Shown in pieces: positions 1-13,500 of a DNA stretch of 64,000 nt. Source of the DNA: Corticium candelabrum (lineage: Eukaryota > Porifera > Homoscleromorpha > Homosclerophorida > Plakinidae); contig NC_085092.1 in the NCBI RefSeq assembly GCF_963422355.1, positions 5,113,354-5,177,353 on the forward strand, given 5' to 3'. The translations under genes and the position numbers were made by a program. The first letter of the stretch is position 1, and the number at the start of each line of letters is the position of its first letter. The notes beneath the pieces are model-generated. The model was not told where the DNA came from. It made no database searches and worked only from the letters and a program-made list of their open reading frames with translations.

Positions 1-342
1 CTTCTCTACTGTCTGCTGCCCCTTCTCGGTGGCACTTTTCAACATACTCATGATAACCTCTGACCAAAACTTGATCAATGATCTGTTCTTTGTCTTCTGG
101 TTTCAGTTCCTTCCAGTTCGTGTTCGAACCGCCTCCAATTCTCATCACTTTCACGTGTGCTCCTCTCGTGCTTTCCCTCTTATCAATAAATGGCTCGTCC
201 AAATAAGAATCTCCAAGAGAAGACTTGCCGGCATCTTCTTCACCAAACATATCGATGTTTCCTCGTAGTATTGGTAACTCACCCTTTTTCAAAGCATTTT
301 CGTAATCAGATTTCACAGATGGACCCAGACGATCAATAGCAC
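1..342 (-). CDS. Roc (Ras-of-complex) GTPase exon, partial gene copy A
   Basis: This is the 5' part of a Roc-type GTPase exon on the minus strand. It starts at an acceptor (CAG-type, ending at 343) and is open to the window edge. The translation holds a P-loop GEEDAGKS (GxxxxGKS) followed by a G2-like stretch (ESTRGAHVKV), then NTNWKELKPEDKEQ. The same order occurs in the longer gene at 26366-29926, and both exons begin after an acceptor with two bases of a split codon. About half the residues match between the two, so this is an older paralogue rather than a recent copy. The rest of the gene, presumably COR and Death parts, would lie beyond the left edge. Roc domains bind and hydrolyse GTP and are normally followed by COR. 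No stop or frameshift is visible here. Confidence 0.72.
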
Positions 343-745
343 CTACGAAAAAGTGATGACAACAGTTAATTACAATAGTAAATGCACAACAGCCATAACA
401 TACACACATGCATCAATTAGATTCCAATAGATAACTAAAAGCCACCTAGTATCACTATAATATGCAACTATACAGTTGAATGTGATTTGAAGAAATGCAC
501 AACAAAACATTGAAATAGTATGCCAGCATTCCATAACTACCTGGAAATTCCAAAAAGAGCCCCAGGGCAGCAATACGGAATATGGGATTTTTATGGAAGA
601 ATATCCGTTCTCAAATAAGCATTCGGGTGGTTCGTAGGAAACTCTGGAAATTGGCAGATTGACTTGAGTACCACAGAGTAGGCAAGTGTGAGGCGCATCT
701 TGCATTCGTCCTGCATATATACTTAGTCTTTATAAAGTTAAAGAA
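343..745. other. Intron or spacer without recognisable coding
   Basis: This AT-rich stretch lies between the Roc exon acceptor and the left edge of duplication copy A. Short open frames exist on the minus strand but have no family signature. It is most likely intron of the Roc gene. Confidence 0.4.
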
Positions 746-2757
746 GCACTGTCCAGATTTTATGCGCATGCTTGCTGCCACACCCAAGCCTTGCACTTGC
801 TGGGTTACATCACTCTGTTCGCACAGTTTAGATTAGCTAACAAGCTTTCCTAGCTCCACTTGAAAGACGAATCAAGTTTAGTTTCTGTTTAAACAGACTA
901 GGACAGCAACCAGGTGATTACGTCTAAATGACGCTGACTAGATACGGCAGCACGACAGTCAAGGTGACTACATCTGATCGTGTCTAGACATGTACTAGAA
1001 CACTGGTGATAGATTGAGGCTAAAATGATTACCTAGAAATGTGATTCAGCATGAAGTCGATCACCAAGCTGTAAGTCTACATTTGCATCTGTCTTTTCAT
1101 GTCAATCAGCCTTCTGAGAGTATCTTCACTTATTACATGCGCTTCTCGTTTTTTAATGGCACGCAATGTTGTCCAGATACTTTTCTTGCACTCTCATGGC
1201 TTCGCCATATCTTGCAAGGTTTCCTACAACTTACTTACTCAAACATCTAGGTCATGTGACTTGGCACAAAACACTCGGTATCAGGGCAAACGAGACTCAA
1301 TCGTCTTCATTATAGCCTACCTAATATACACTTTGCATATTAATGCTTTACAGCTGCCTAATCTAAGCTTTTACTAAAACTTTCTATATTTACTAAACTT
1401 GAAAAATGATCTATTTTCAAGTGAGTGCGACATTCTGGAGTATGAGAGCAATCGAGACAGTGCTCCTTTACGAGTGCGACCAGACCTTATGGCCCTACTA
1501 AGCTTCTTGTCAGATATTTATTTAGAGGTTCCTTCGTTAATCGGATTATCCACAGTGTAAGAATGCTGTCTGGTTGCCAAACCTGTATGTGCACTATAGT
1601 ATGGTAACGCATGTTACTAATACAGTCTCAGAATATTGACCAACTTTGGGCGCCGACGTTGAATTGCACACCACAAATCTTGATTCACATTAGCGGCCCA
1701 TGGGCTGTAAATAAGTACAATTTTCAAAAAATTGCCCAGTGGGCGGTCTTTAGGCTGGCCACTGTTTTGGAAATTCCCGTTACCCAGTTCCTGCAAGTGA
1801 TGAGATGAGGATTAACTCCTGATACTCCCTTGTAACTGGTCAACCATATCAAGCTTTACTCACTGACCGAAACAGCATCAACTCAAATTATAAGGTCACA
1901 ATAGACAAAAACTACCGTATAAGATGAAGTATTGGCAGCAAAGTTATGTTGGCAGATTTTTCAGCAACCGCCAATATAAAATCCGCCATTAATTTGGCCA
2001 CCAGGATATGTTGACATCATCGCCCACGTGGAACAGGCATCATATCGAGTGGTATGTCACGCCGATGAGTCCCTGCTTGCCGTCTGTTGTGCATATGAAT
2101 GAGGCCATGAGGCTATGGATGAAGCTGGACTGTCACGTTCACGCGGGTCACGTTCTTTGCACTGACACAGCAGTTCTTCATCACTATGCAGTAGTTGGAG
2201 ACCAGTAAGTTAGGGAAATGTGAGCCACAAACACAGCTGTAAATCACAAACTCCTCCATGACCACTTATCGTAAGACGTACATCAGTTATCAAACAACGA
2301 TGTTGACTGCCAAAATAAAATTCGCCAATATGCTTTGTCCGTCAACTTCTTAGCAAACCGCGAATATAAATTCCCGCCAACGTTTCATCTTATACGGTAT
2401 TGTAAACAATGATCACATGCAGTGTGACTTTCCGTACAAAGAAAAGGCAATACAACATTCATATATTAATTTAGGCATCACATAAATCAATCAATAAAAA
2501 CTAAACAAATTTCTGCTGGTCAGTTGGATGGCTCTGTTGTGAGTTGCAAATATGATGAAAATATATACTGACAATCTACTACAAGAATATTAGGTGAGAT
2601 GAACTTGTGTGATAATAAAAATAATCACCTCTTCTAACATGAACATGCTGTTACTTCAAGGAATTGGAAAATTCATTATATGTGACAAAAGGTTTTTACA
2701 TATACAGTATTGTCAATTGTGTGACATCGTCATAATGCACATGATTGTCTCACTTAC

Positions 2758-2814
2758 TGGGAAGTTGAACATCAATGTTTGCACTTTCTACAACATCTGG
2801 TAATGGATTTACAG
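2758..2814 (-). other. Conserved 57-nt putative linker exon (copy A)
   Basis: On the minus strand this 57-nt segment sits between a TTGCAG acceptor and a strong GTAAGTGAG donor. Read with two leading bases it encodes VNPLPDVVESANIDVQLP plus one base. That phase fits exactly onto the Roc exon beginning at 342. Copy B has the same exon at 35911-35967 with one amino-acid change (L to S), and its phase also fits the Roc exon at 29926. The upstream ankyrin gene ends in phase 0 with its own stop, so this exon does not join that gene in frame. It may belong to the N-terminal part of the Roc gene or to a transcript with an unseen first exon. Splicing is inferred only. Confidence 0.35.
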
Positions 2815-2888
2815 CTGCAACAGCACTCTAACATCACACATAAACAAGTTATAGTTAATACACAAATTTACACTACACAACAATCAGA

Positions 2889-5800
2889 TCACACTTTCTT
2901 AATACACTCCTTCAGATGGGAAAGAATAGCAGAATGAGTTTGCTTGGATGGATTTGACTGCTGCCTTTCTTCTCCTACTTGAATTGCAGTTTTGCCAGCC
3001 TGTCCAATAAAAGCACAGTGTTTGTTATTGAAGCAACAAATGTCAACACCTCATACCTTACTAGTATGTATATATACATACATGTTCATTAAACAACATA
3101 AATTATTTATAAATTTAATGCTAATACACAGTTACTGTAATCCAGCGGTCTTTATTTGTTGTTCACACAGTAACAAACAAACTAGTTGTATTACTAATCA
3201 CACATTCACTAAATCAATGCTCACCACTCTGTCACTCATTATTTCCAACCACCACATATCCATATCCTATGCAGTCATGTCACTGACCCATAAAAATTAT
3301 TTAATTACTCTAAATGTAGATCAACATTGTGATCAGCACTTCAAACAAGATCATTATCAGTGTATGCTTTCAATAAATATTCTCCCATTTCCATTCAGTA
3401 ACACCAGAAAATATCAACACCATCACCTAACCACTAGAAATTGACAATAGAAAGTTCATCACAATACTAAGCATCTTCATTCTCTTCTCTACTTGACAAT
3501 GTTTCATACAACCAAGAAAATGTCCACAAGATCAATGCCATCTGTTTACAAGCTTCCCTGACAGCTTAGCAAACTGCCATCTGTTCTCTCAAAACTCACA
3601 CCTTCAAACAAGTGTACAGCAACTTAATTTTGGATTTACACTCTACACACTAACACTAATTGATTTCTTTCTGTTTCCTCTTTCTCAGCACATTCTGGTT
3701 GCAAAAACAGACAAATGAGCAATTTGCCTGATAAATGGTTGAAAGTAATGAAAACGATTTGATTGCAAATTCATTATTTGATTTATCTGTTGGCTTTAAA
3801 ATGCACTACACTGTGCACAAGCAAAAACGTAATTCATTAAAATCATCACAACTCAACAGTTCATGTTTGTTGCTTTAGCAGTTGAGATAAAATGTCACAC
3901 GACATTCATATATTATCATCATAGTCTTCATTTCTTGTTCTCATCACTGACTCACAAACATTTAACCATACAATAACAGGGTTCAACACAGAGCCGGCCA
4001 AGCCAGCAAACTGCCAGCTGACACTGTTCTTTGCCGGTTGGAAGGGCACAAGAAAGTGAAAATGTGGCTGGAATTTGAGACAGTGAGGTTTGAGTCTGAT
4101 ATGATCTGTCAATTCCAGTTAGATGGACTATATCTACAAATGTCAGCATAAGACAGAATAACCTGGCTCTGATTGCTCACAGTTTAACACCCCAGAGCTT
4201 CCGTCTAACTCCTCACACATGAGTGGGTTAGGTAAGAACGAGCTTTCTCAAGCATTTACCAATTATTAATTATCAGTTAGGTACACGTGCAGATCAGTCA
4301 TGCAGTGAGATGTCTTTCTATCCTCAGCTGTTTATTGGTTAATACTGTTCTATAATCAGTCAGGTGGAACCTAATCTGGAATGCACACAAAAAACCACAA
4401 AGACCATGAGCTCGAACACGATGTGTCTAAGTGTGTTCCTAGGGCCTTGTCACAAGATATTCAGAATATCCTGATTGAGAAGTTGGACTACACTGAATAC
4501 ATTGGTAAAAGTGGACACGCCACTGGACAATCAGTTGTTTTGCGAGCTGACTGAAATTTTCTGGAAGAACACTGAATACTAACTGCTCACAGCTCAGATT
4601 CTGTCATATCTCTTATTATCTTATATTAGAGGTCAAAGAACAACTAAAACATATTAGCAGAAATACTTTGAACCAAATACAACAAGTGTCTACATACATT
4701 GTTCTTAGCTGACACATCAACTCTCAATGATGTTAACAGCTTCACAACTGATAAATGGTCATTGGTAAGAGCAAGACATAAAGAGACATGTAATGCTGTT
4801 GATCCATTCTAAACAATAAACAATTTACATTAGATACAAAAACAGTCAAAACCAGAAATTTACAATGATACTAAAATGGCATGCAGTCATACTGCACCAA
4901 CACACAGACTATTATCAAACAGCAGCAACTGCTTGCTGTCATATACAACAGACATGCAAACATATACAACAGACATATTGCATTAGAACCAATTAACATT
5001 CGAACAATAAACAAACTTCTGAATAAGTCAATTCAACAATATTGTTGTTGATACAAATAAAAAGAAATGATAAATGAGTTGGTACTCAAAAAGTCAGTTT
5101 GCTAGTTTCAACAACCCACTAGGATTAACACAAGAAGCCAAATACTTTGTTTACTCAACAATTTTGCAATAAACAGAAATCCAGCGTGCGCATGAGTGGC
5201 TTGATCAGTGCAGTTTATGTAAAAAAGATTGTATAAACTAAAAAGTCTTATCAGTCAGGGTTAGAAAAATCCGGTCGCCAAGTCGCCACATGCAACCACT
5301 TCTAGGCGGTTGGCGACTAGAAATATTTGGTAGTTTTTTAGTCTTTTGTGGCAGCGGCTCTTGGATGCGAACCACCTGCTCAGCAGATTGTTTTGTGTTA
5401 CAATACGTTGCCACTTTCTAAGTCTACCATTCAGTGGCACACGTACTGCAAAGTAGGCCGTCTACTTAGCACCTTCATACATATCGTGTAACAACGTATC
5501 TCCTAGCAATCTATGGTAGGTGTTGCTATTCTCTGATTGACCATCATTTTTATGGACTTTACTGCCTGTACCGATCTCATTGGTCTCTGCCATCAGCTCC
5601 AGACAAACCCAATTAAAGACCTGCAGGAGCATTTAATTTTTCAAACAATCAAGGTCACTCCTATTTTTCATACACTACGCCAGCAAATCAAGTCAACAGC
5701 TCTATCATCGATGAAACGCCATTGCACAGTAGCTTCTCCCAAATGAAACACGAAATCTGCAATCAATCGTAGTTGAAGGTGACGGCAACTGCCTATTTAG

Positions 5801-8800
5801 ATCCTTTTCTACGCTGTTCAAAGGAAACAAAGGCTCTGATCATCTTGAATTGAGACAAATAAAAACTATGACATAGATCTTTGCAAACGGCGAGCGTCGG
5901 AAACAGCAAAACAAACAGCTTTTTCCACAGCAAGCTGCCTGAGTGTCTTTCTATCAGAAGAACTACCAGGTACATCCAGGAGCTCATATGTCTCCTAGTG
6001 CTACTAGGAAAGTCCGTTCAGACAAAAGCTTCTGCATGTCCAGTTCTGAAATCTAGATGTTGAATGATGCCACGCACTATTAAAGGAACATCTCGGCCAC
6101 ATGTGCTAGTAAATTGCGCCCAGCATACACCTTTGATTGTTGGTTACTAACAATCAAATTGAGACATTTGACGCATTTGCAAAACGTGATATGCTTACGT
6201 ACGCTTTTAACTGATTAAATGATAAATTCTATCAGACACGTTTGTCACTTTTTCGATTGGTGCTCCAACTTCTCGAATATCTACCGTAGATCGCAGTTTG
6301 CAAAGCGTGCTGTTTGGTTCAGTAGCTGAAACACTTATGCACAACTTACTCATACTTATCAAGCGGGCAACGCTTTTCTAACGTGACGCTGAAGAGGGTT
6401 TTCTCGCCATCACGTGTAACATCACGTGACATCAACAGCAGTCAGTGAAGAGGTGGATGCCAAAACAGATCCGGACGGCGAAACAAATCCCAGGCCCGGA
6501 TCCAGATGGGGGTTCAGGGGGTTGTAACGACCTCTTTTCCAATTGGCGTGGTTCAATAATTTCATATAATTTCATTACAAAAGAGAAAATTAGTAATGCT
6601 ATAAATAACTGCTACCAGGTCAACCCCCTCTTTCAAAAATTCCTGGATCCGGCCCTGGATCCGGACGCCAATACCGCTCGCCTCTTTATCCTTTTAGTTG
6701 TGTTCATGTGCGACAGACCACGTACGAACAGCTGTTTTTACCACACACCGAAAGGGGCCCTGTCGTAAAAACTGGACTGTAACTTTGCGTTGCAGTTCTT
6801 GTCACTTCCATCAGCACATGCAGCCATTGCTTTCTGCTGCAAATGTATGTTAGCGCGCATCTCTGAAATGTTGCATTAATGCAAATCTCCGAAATGTCTC
6901 TTTAAAGCACTACAATAACAAAAGTTTATCACTTGTGTTCCAGAGATTAGCACAGCTAGCCATAAAACAGGTGGGGTTACATGCAGTAGCCGGATGTGCT
7001 GTTCTCAACAATAATAGTGGCACTGAGTCATAAGACAAGAAATGCTCTTATCTACTCAACCAAAGAATGCTCATGTCTTATTCGATGGATTGCCAGGATG
7101 TCAATGTGATGACAAACCACATTTTTGTTTGGTTGTAGCTATACAATTAGTTGAAAGTTAGGATAAAATATGAATACTCATAGTATTACATAGAAAGAAC
7201 ACCAAGTATAATACTGTAGATTATGTGTTTACTTGCTATCTACAATGTTCATCCAACGTTACTGCAAATTCCTAGTTACGTCTTAATTTAATGTCAAACA
7301 TGATAATCTGGGAAAGGTCTCACACAGTGATATTAATAACTTGTTTACTTCTGGAATCTCTGACCTAGAAACTAGTGAAAGTTTACTGACCAACCGTTCC
7401 TCTACGTGGCCAAACTGGTGACCAGATTCAAACACAATATTCCAACCTTGCTTATCTATATTCATGTTCTGGAATCCTATCACTTTGTTTGTGTCGGTTC
7501 TACACAACAGACTGCAGTTCATGTACATTAGAGTTCATCTACTCCAAACATCACAGATGGGCATGGATCTATTGCAGCTGCTAGTAGTACTGTGTCTGTA
7601 AAGTTTCAACTCTTTCAAGTCGGTCCGATGGTCTTTTGTCTAAACTTTGGTAACCTAAATTGGCTTGTCTGAAATAAGGATTAAACATGTCTTATAAGTG
7701 ATGTCAAGATCAATGCAGTGTTTAATTGCATTACAACCTACACCTACAGTTAGAAGGAAAAACTGATGTTGGAATCAATGCGCAAGCTACCTTAGCCTCG
7801 TAGCCAGACCACTTTTCGCACGTGAGGTGGCGAGGAATAAAAGGGCGAGAAGAATATGCAATCTGGGCACTGCTGCGCTAGTTCAGAAAAGAAGATCCAT
7901 TCTTCACTCAATTCCAACCACTCAAATCAAAACCCCTGGTCTGACAGAGACGGTAAATCAGTGATGAGAATGCTAATACAAACCCAGCAAAACAACGTTA
8001 TTGCAATTGCAGGTGTAAGAGTTAATAATTAATGAGCTAAGTGAATGTATTTATTGCTTGTGAGATGGTAGGGTGCAAGCTCTTCTAATCAGTGTTGTAG
8101 ATCAGTCAACTTGCTTCAGAGCTTGCTTGCAGTCACGTGTGCTCTCTTGCCGGCAAAGTGACATAAAAGTGATTCTTTGACTTCCTTCCATCTTGAATCA
8201 CAAATAAAGCAAAGCCTTTGCATACATTTCAGTGATTTCAGTTTTTGTCGCTTCAGACAAGTGGCCAAAGTGAAGAGACTGCCGCTAAGAAATGCATAAT
8301 ATGAAATGCAGGAGGCCGTCAGTTTCCACAATAGCACGACCGATGATGAAGCTTCAGGTGCGCTTCCTGTTCAGCTGTGTTTGTCAAGACTTGGTTTAGA
8401 ATTACTGCAACAAATTCTGTAATTGTATGAAGACAGAGACTTTCTAAGTGTAAGCAGACTGCTTGCCGTAGAATACATGTGTTTGATCGAAGGACACAAG
8501 TTTGCAATCGCCAAGCATTACATGAACTGCATGCTTCTCAAATCATTGTAAGTAGATAGTTAGAGCTAATGACTGTGAGACTCTGCTAGGGTAATAACAA
8601 AGCAAGTCTTCACGTCTAATTCTGAACTCAAATAAAACAGCAAAGACCCCATAACTACTCTCTCTCTGCCCTCTCATGTGCTTTTCCCGCTATATCACGT
8701 GCAAAAAGCACTGCACACTGTGGAAAAACTAAACCTGCAGTGCAATCATGTTAAACTCACACTTCATGCCATCACAGACACTTGCCAATCCTCCCATGTA

Positions 8801-11713
8801 CAAACAACAGTTCCAATGTCATCACAAAATATGTTACATACAAACAAACTTACATTACTTGTTGCTGCTTTGTTGCACTTTGATTCAATGAGACGTTGTA
8901 CTACAGGTAAACGACCATTAAGACATGCCCTGAGAAATGGTGTGTAGCCATACTAAACAATTTGAAACAATAACTACAAGTCAGCAAAAGTAATGTTAAC
9001 AGTAAAACCTCATCACGATCTTCAATGTTGAGACCAATGCTCAATAGGTAATCAACAACCTCAACATTACTAGCAACGTGTAGAGCTGTCTCTCCAAACT
9101 GTAGTTGACACACAATGATAGAAGAACATTTATCAGTACAATACTAACTGCATTGCATGAAACACACATATACAATAGCCACAATTCAGGGATAGAAAAA
9201 TACGTCATCAATAGTCTCACGTAGCCAAACTCTCTCCCATCAGGTCATAGTTCCAGGCATGAAAGGGTCGCTGCATTGCTGTTTCACAGACAATGTGTGA
9301 TTTAAGTATCAAATTTGGTTTGTTAGACGTTCACCATATCAGTATGCACACATCATCTTGTTTCGATGACGTCAGTTGCAGGATCTTCCACAAATATCTG
9401 CCACTCTAGACCGTCTGTGGTCACTTTGGACACCAAAAAGCATCCAGTACTGTACATATATACACATACAGTCACTGCTATGTGACACCCATTCCCCTGA
9501 TGACTCTCCACTGTCACACCAGACATAACAGTCCCTAAACTGTTTTGCAGAATAAGAATCTACGCATTGATTCACACATCTGCAAAGCACTCTTCTTTTC
9601 TTGTGAATTATGATCTCCACACACTTGACAATCAAAGCTGGACATACTGCACAATGTGTCTACACTGTATAAGTAATAGCAACCTTTCTAGAGTGCAGCT
9701 AGTACAGATTTAGGACAATGTCTGAGACACACTGTGAACAGCTTCTTTGTTTAAAATGAAATCAGGCCACATAGGTGTTGCGTACATATTTAAAAACGAC
9801 TCAATTCCATTGACGAGGAACTGTGATTTGCAATGGATGTCTTGCTTTCATTATCTATCATGCCAAACATTTCACCAGGACACCATCTAAGTTGCATGCT
9901 TGGATATGCAAAAACGTGGACATTGCATGCACAGTTTTATGAATGAAAACTAAAGTCTACCACAAAAGTTTAACTGAAAGCGCAAGACTAATCATTGAAC
10001 ATTGTTTCTCCATGTGATGTTTCAATCATGAGCATCAAACTGGATGCACATAATTCATTGTATCTATACACAATGTCCTTCCAGTTGACACGCCTTTTCT
10101 TCAAATTATTTTTACTCAACTCCATCAACAAAGTGACAATTACCCCAACCTCAAAACTACACCAATTCCCATACACCACAAAACAGTCTATCTTAATCAA
10201 CACAGTGTCGCTAATGTAACACTCATTTAAGTCATTTCTCAATTGGCAAAATCAAATCACAAATACTGTCACATACAAATACACTCACATGGTTTTTTAC
10301 TTGTCTATCACAACCAGCAGCCACCAATCTCTTCATAATAGACACATGACCACCATAACTTGCATAGTGTAGAGCTGTATATCCATACTACCCACATAAC
10401 AGACATAAGATCATGATGTTGTTAGCAGTGAATACAATACTAATACATTTACATCTAGAAACACTGACTATAAAATATAACACATCCAATTCACCATTTC
10501 TTCTCACTAAACCCAATTCCACACAATACATCATAACCTCATTACACCACCAAACGTTTAACAATTCATATCATTTGGACTCCATTGACGTGTCTGCTTG
10601 TCTCGAAGCATTTAAGTCTTGCAAACACTCAATTTCACCTCAAGCCTACATCTGAGGTGACGACCTGCTACATGTCGCTTACTTTTAGCAATAGCACATA
10701 CAATATCTATTTTAGTAAAGAAATATACACACAAAACACAATAACTAGAAGTATCTATGTTAAAACCTTTCTCTACTTTCCACTCTCCTTCATTCATTTT
10801 CATGCACACACTTGAATAAATATATACGAGTAGGAATGAAATAGTGCAAGGTAAGATAACAATGCCAATCTAGCATGTTTCTTCTCTGTTCTGTGTCTAT
10901 ATCTTACAACACAATGTTGGTCCAACTTGCCAGCTGTGACAACCTATTCATTGATTATTCATTGTAAGCACACCAGAGATGCCATTAACATTACTCATTA
11001 AATCAATCATTGAAACACAACAAACTGCACTAAAATTGCTAACCAATTTATCAACTCAACACAAATCTGACAATCACAATAAACTAACAAGTTGCACATA
11101 GTCACACACACTTCACATATTACACTCCACTCTCACCCAGTCCTCTTGATACTTCACATTGACTTTTTTTCTTATAAGTAGATCAACCATATCGGTTGAT
11201 CCCACACCACACGCTACTTGAAGAGCAGATGGAATACCATACAATCCAGTACCATACCATCCCTACAAAATATGGAGTCCTCTAAAGTAAAGTCAGTTGT
11301 AAACCGTCCATAACATGGGAGTGAGTAAGGACGTGACCATATAGCGAGCGTCATTTGTGTCGGCTAAGCAAGCGCGTATGAGATAGAGGAAACGATTCAT
11401 TCAATAATCTGGTCGGTACAAAGTCAGACGGTAAAAGCAACGTCACCTCGACTCTTACGTTGAGAAGCAAAACATACACACGACGGCTTCAGTACAAACA
11501 TGCTCGCGGCTCAATTACAAATTTTGCGATCTAGGACGTCAAACGCGGTGCGCTCTCTATTTCCCCATCACTCACTCAAATTCTTACATAATCTGCTATA
11601 ACATTGACGTCAGCGCTCTTCGCGATCGCTTTGGAGGCCTTTAATATGTCAATTCGAACAACTGCATCGAAAAGCTCATCGTCAATCGCTCTTCCTCTTT
11701 GGCTTTCCGCCAT
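2889..11713 (-). CDS. Ankyrin-repeat protein, seven exons (copy A)
   Basis: This is a complete minus-strand gene with exons 11588-11713, 11137-11262, 10289-10387, 9009-9098, 8854-8952, 4698-4808 and 2889-2999. Every junction is phase 0. Exon 1 starts with an ATG at 11713 (MAESQRGRAIDDEL) and is helical. Exons 2-6 each encode about one ankyrin repeat: SALQVACGVGSTDMVDLLI, YGYTALHYASYGGH, ETALHVASNVEVVDYLL, YTPFLRACLNGRLPVVQRL and STALHVSLCLALTNDHLS. Exon 7 (AGKTAIQVGEE to HLKECIKKV) ends in TGA. The product is about 252 residues with no signal peptide or membrane segment, so it is probably a cytoplasmic protein-binding adaptor. Donors are GTAAGA, GTGAGA, GTGAGT, GTTTTA (weak), GTAAGT and GTATGT. 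The paralogue is at 36042-46547. The binding partner is unknown. Confidence 0.85.
5757..5876 (+). pseudogene. OTU-type cysteine protease fragment (copy A)
   Basis: A short plus-strand frame reads VVEGDGNCLFRSFSTLFKG and then DHLELRQIK. This is the catalytic Asp/Cys region (DGNC) that opens the OTU deubiquitinase fold. It is closed upstream and downstream by stops, and neither the catalytic His segment nor flanking exons are visible. The same fragment lies in copy B at about 38937-39058, so it was already truncated before the duplication. OTU domains are often carried by transposons, so a mobile origin is as likely as a host gene. Confidence 0.6.
6084..6901. mobile_element. Non-autonomous DNA transposon with TTAA target duplication
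   Basis: Copy B gives an empty-like site here (CTATTGAAGCAC at about 39258). Copy A reads CTA-TTAA, then the element, then TTAA-AGCAC, with TTAA at 6080-6083 and 6902-6905. The ends are inverted repeats: AGGAACATCTCGG on the left, and AGAGACATTTCGG as reverse complement of the right end. A TTAA target duplication is typical of piggyBac and Kolobok-type elements. It is 818 bp, has no transposase, and contains a nested short element at 6491-6657. Confidence 0.75.
6491..6657 (+). mobile_element. 167-bp MITE, GGATCC-rich TIRs (family 1, copy 1)
   Basis: The ends are CAGGCCCGGATCCAG and, reverse complemented, CAGGGCCGGATCCAG. The same element occurs in opposite orientation at 55479-55644, where a clean 5-bp target duplication (CCGTG) is visible. 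Here the flanks are AATCC and GATCC, a near-match of 5 bp. It has no coding capacity and is nested inside the TTAA element. Confidence 0.8.
8306..8547 (+). pseudogene. F-box-like exon with nonsense codon (copy A)
   Basis: This plus-strand exon begins ATG (MQEAVSFHNSTTDDEAS) and ends at a GTAAGT donor. It contains LGLELLQQIL, then a TAA at 8420-8422, then LYEDRDFLSVSRLLAVEYM. The pattern LxLELLxxILxxxxxRDxxxxSRLxxxxY resembles the F-box, the SKP1-binding motif of SCF ubiquitin ligase substrate receptors. The intact counterpart is at 43025-43266, where the stop is a His codon. The exon lies in the intron of the ankyrin gene on the opposite strand. No second exon was found. Confidence 0.5.
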
Positions 11714-12854
11714 CTAGACCGTTAGCTCAACACGCAAGCGTAAACAAATGGCATGAGTGCTAAATTTAGTAACTGTACAATGTAAACAAGTTGATATCAA
11801 TTAATTGTATTTTTAGATGCATTTTATACCGTAATATATTTAATTTATCGTTTGAGGTTTAATTGTTGCAATTGTAGCTGCTGGTGCCTACTACTGCAAA
11901 AGACACACAAAGTGTCGAATTTTTTGTCGATTATCACTGTACATGATATGATGTCTCTGTTGCAATGACATACCAAGTCGATTAGTTCTGTCGATCATGT
12001 AAATATGTTTTACAAACATGTCTGTTTGCCTGTCTGTCTTTGTTTGTCAACCGGTCTGTCTGTCTGTCTACTCGTCTGTCTGTCTGTCTACTCATCTGTC
12101 CATTTATTTACTGTTCCTGTTGCTGCACTGCCACATGCAATTGCTCTCCATGTGAATATCGTCTGCTTATCTTTCATCATAAGAAGACATGACTCTGATG
12201 ACTAACTCATGCACACATAATAACCAATCTGCACGACAAATTCTAAAACATACAAATAAATGAGATCGACTTGTTTATAAAAACAATAAAAATCAGTTAC
12301 GAGTGACTGCAAACAAGCCACAGTGTTTCCACTAATCTATAAAATTTCTTATTCTATAACAACAACTACATTGTCAACCTAACTTTATTTTCCAACACTA
12401 CTTGATATCAATAACCAGGCTATGACTCACGCTTGTCGGTCAAACAATCAAGTATCTCCCTAATCATGTCCACTATCGGTTTGAATTGTTGTTACTGCCA
12501 ACAGTCGACAGCCAACTGAACCATACTGTGCAGGTCAGACAGTAGTGACGAGTCATCAAAAGATTCTGGACTTCCAACCATTTCCTACCTTACAAATGCA
12601 AACACTCGACTAACAATATGCAAGCCCTACTTTTCTCACAGCCCTCCACCTCACACACAAAAGCAAAGAGATACAATATCATCACTCTCCGTTCGTCTTG
12701 TGAACATGAGAGGTGTGAAGAAAGATGAAGAAGTCACTAGAAGAACGTGCTACAAAATTCCTTGCACAAACAAACAGTTTAAACCACCACCTGCATTGCA
12801 TAGCAACATTCGTCCGACTTCATGGTTGACTTCACTAACTGAAAGTATCTTTGC

Positions 12855-13025
12855 AAATTGTACTCCATCAAACCACGAACGTTTCATAATCAACTTCAGT
12901 AAAGTTCTCCTCTTTTCCCAAGATCGTCAGTATCATTAATATTTCCCATCTCACCAAATGATATTATCTCTCGTTGGTATAAATGATCAGCAACATCATC
13001 TCCATCCAATTTTGCTACCAGTAAA
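12855..13025 (-). pseudogene. CARD-like exon, frameshifted (copy A)
   Basis: The minus strand encodes VAKLDGDDVADHLYQREII, similar to the helix 2-4 region of CARD/death-fold domains. A one-base deletion relative to copy B, after DDLGK, then breaks the frame. The intact copy at 47708-47878 runs on to KRQWVEGV and a stop. Upstream in the same orientation is another exon-like frame (13385-13500). In copy A that one is disrupted by about 60 extra bases at 13316-13375. Confidence 0.45.
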
Positions 13026-13138
13026 TGTCACTGTTTCTGATAAGATCCTCAGCCAACTTTTGTCTGCCACATCCTAAAATGACCTTAAATTGAGCAACAA
13101 ACACAACAACAATCTAAATGCCAAATAATTAATAAGCA

Positions 13139-13215
13139 AATGAACAGAGACAAACAGACAGACAAACAGACGGACGGACGGACAGACAGACAGACAGACA
13201 GACAAACAAACAAAC
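13139..13215. repeat. GACA/GACG microsatellite
   Basis: This is a run of GACA units with a few GACG variants, followed by CAAA units and an A-run. The matching locus in copy B (48000-48067) has been interrupted by a LINE insertion. Confidence 0.9.
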
Positions 13216-13384
13216 ATAAAAAAAAAAAGATTGGCAACTTAAGACACCTGTCTGTGTTTCACTGGCTAGAGATATTATAATTGTTGAAAAATATTTTGTG
13301 GAAGGATACGTACCATGCAGCAGGCAAGTTTGCTTGCTTGTTCTCGTGCATTGGTTCACAAAAAAAAGATTGAAAATTTTGCAA

Positions 13385-13500
13385 CTGTTGCTTCATTCTG
13401 ACTTTCCATCACTGCTTTGACTGCAACATCGTCATCCTTGAAACCAATCCAGTGACTTGATAGTCGACTTTCACTACCATATTGTTGCAAGGTGATGACT
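13385..13500 (-). pseudogene. Conserved exon-like frame upstream of CARD-like exon (copy A)
   Basis: The minus-strand frame contains YGSESRLSSHWIGFKDDDV and then a helical AVMESQNEATVAKF. It matches 49580-49705 in copy B, where the frame is followed by a GTATGT donor. In copy A that 3' splice context is separated by roughly 60 inserted bases. I do not recognise the family. Confidence 0.35.

Noticed and set aside
2992..3444. 150-codon plus-strand frame
   Set aside because: It lies in an intron of the ankyrin gene, has AT-rich random composition, and the counterpart in copy B is broken into shorter frames.
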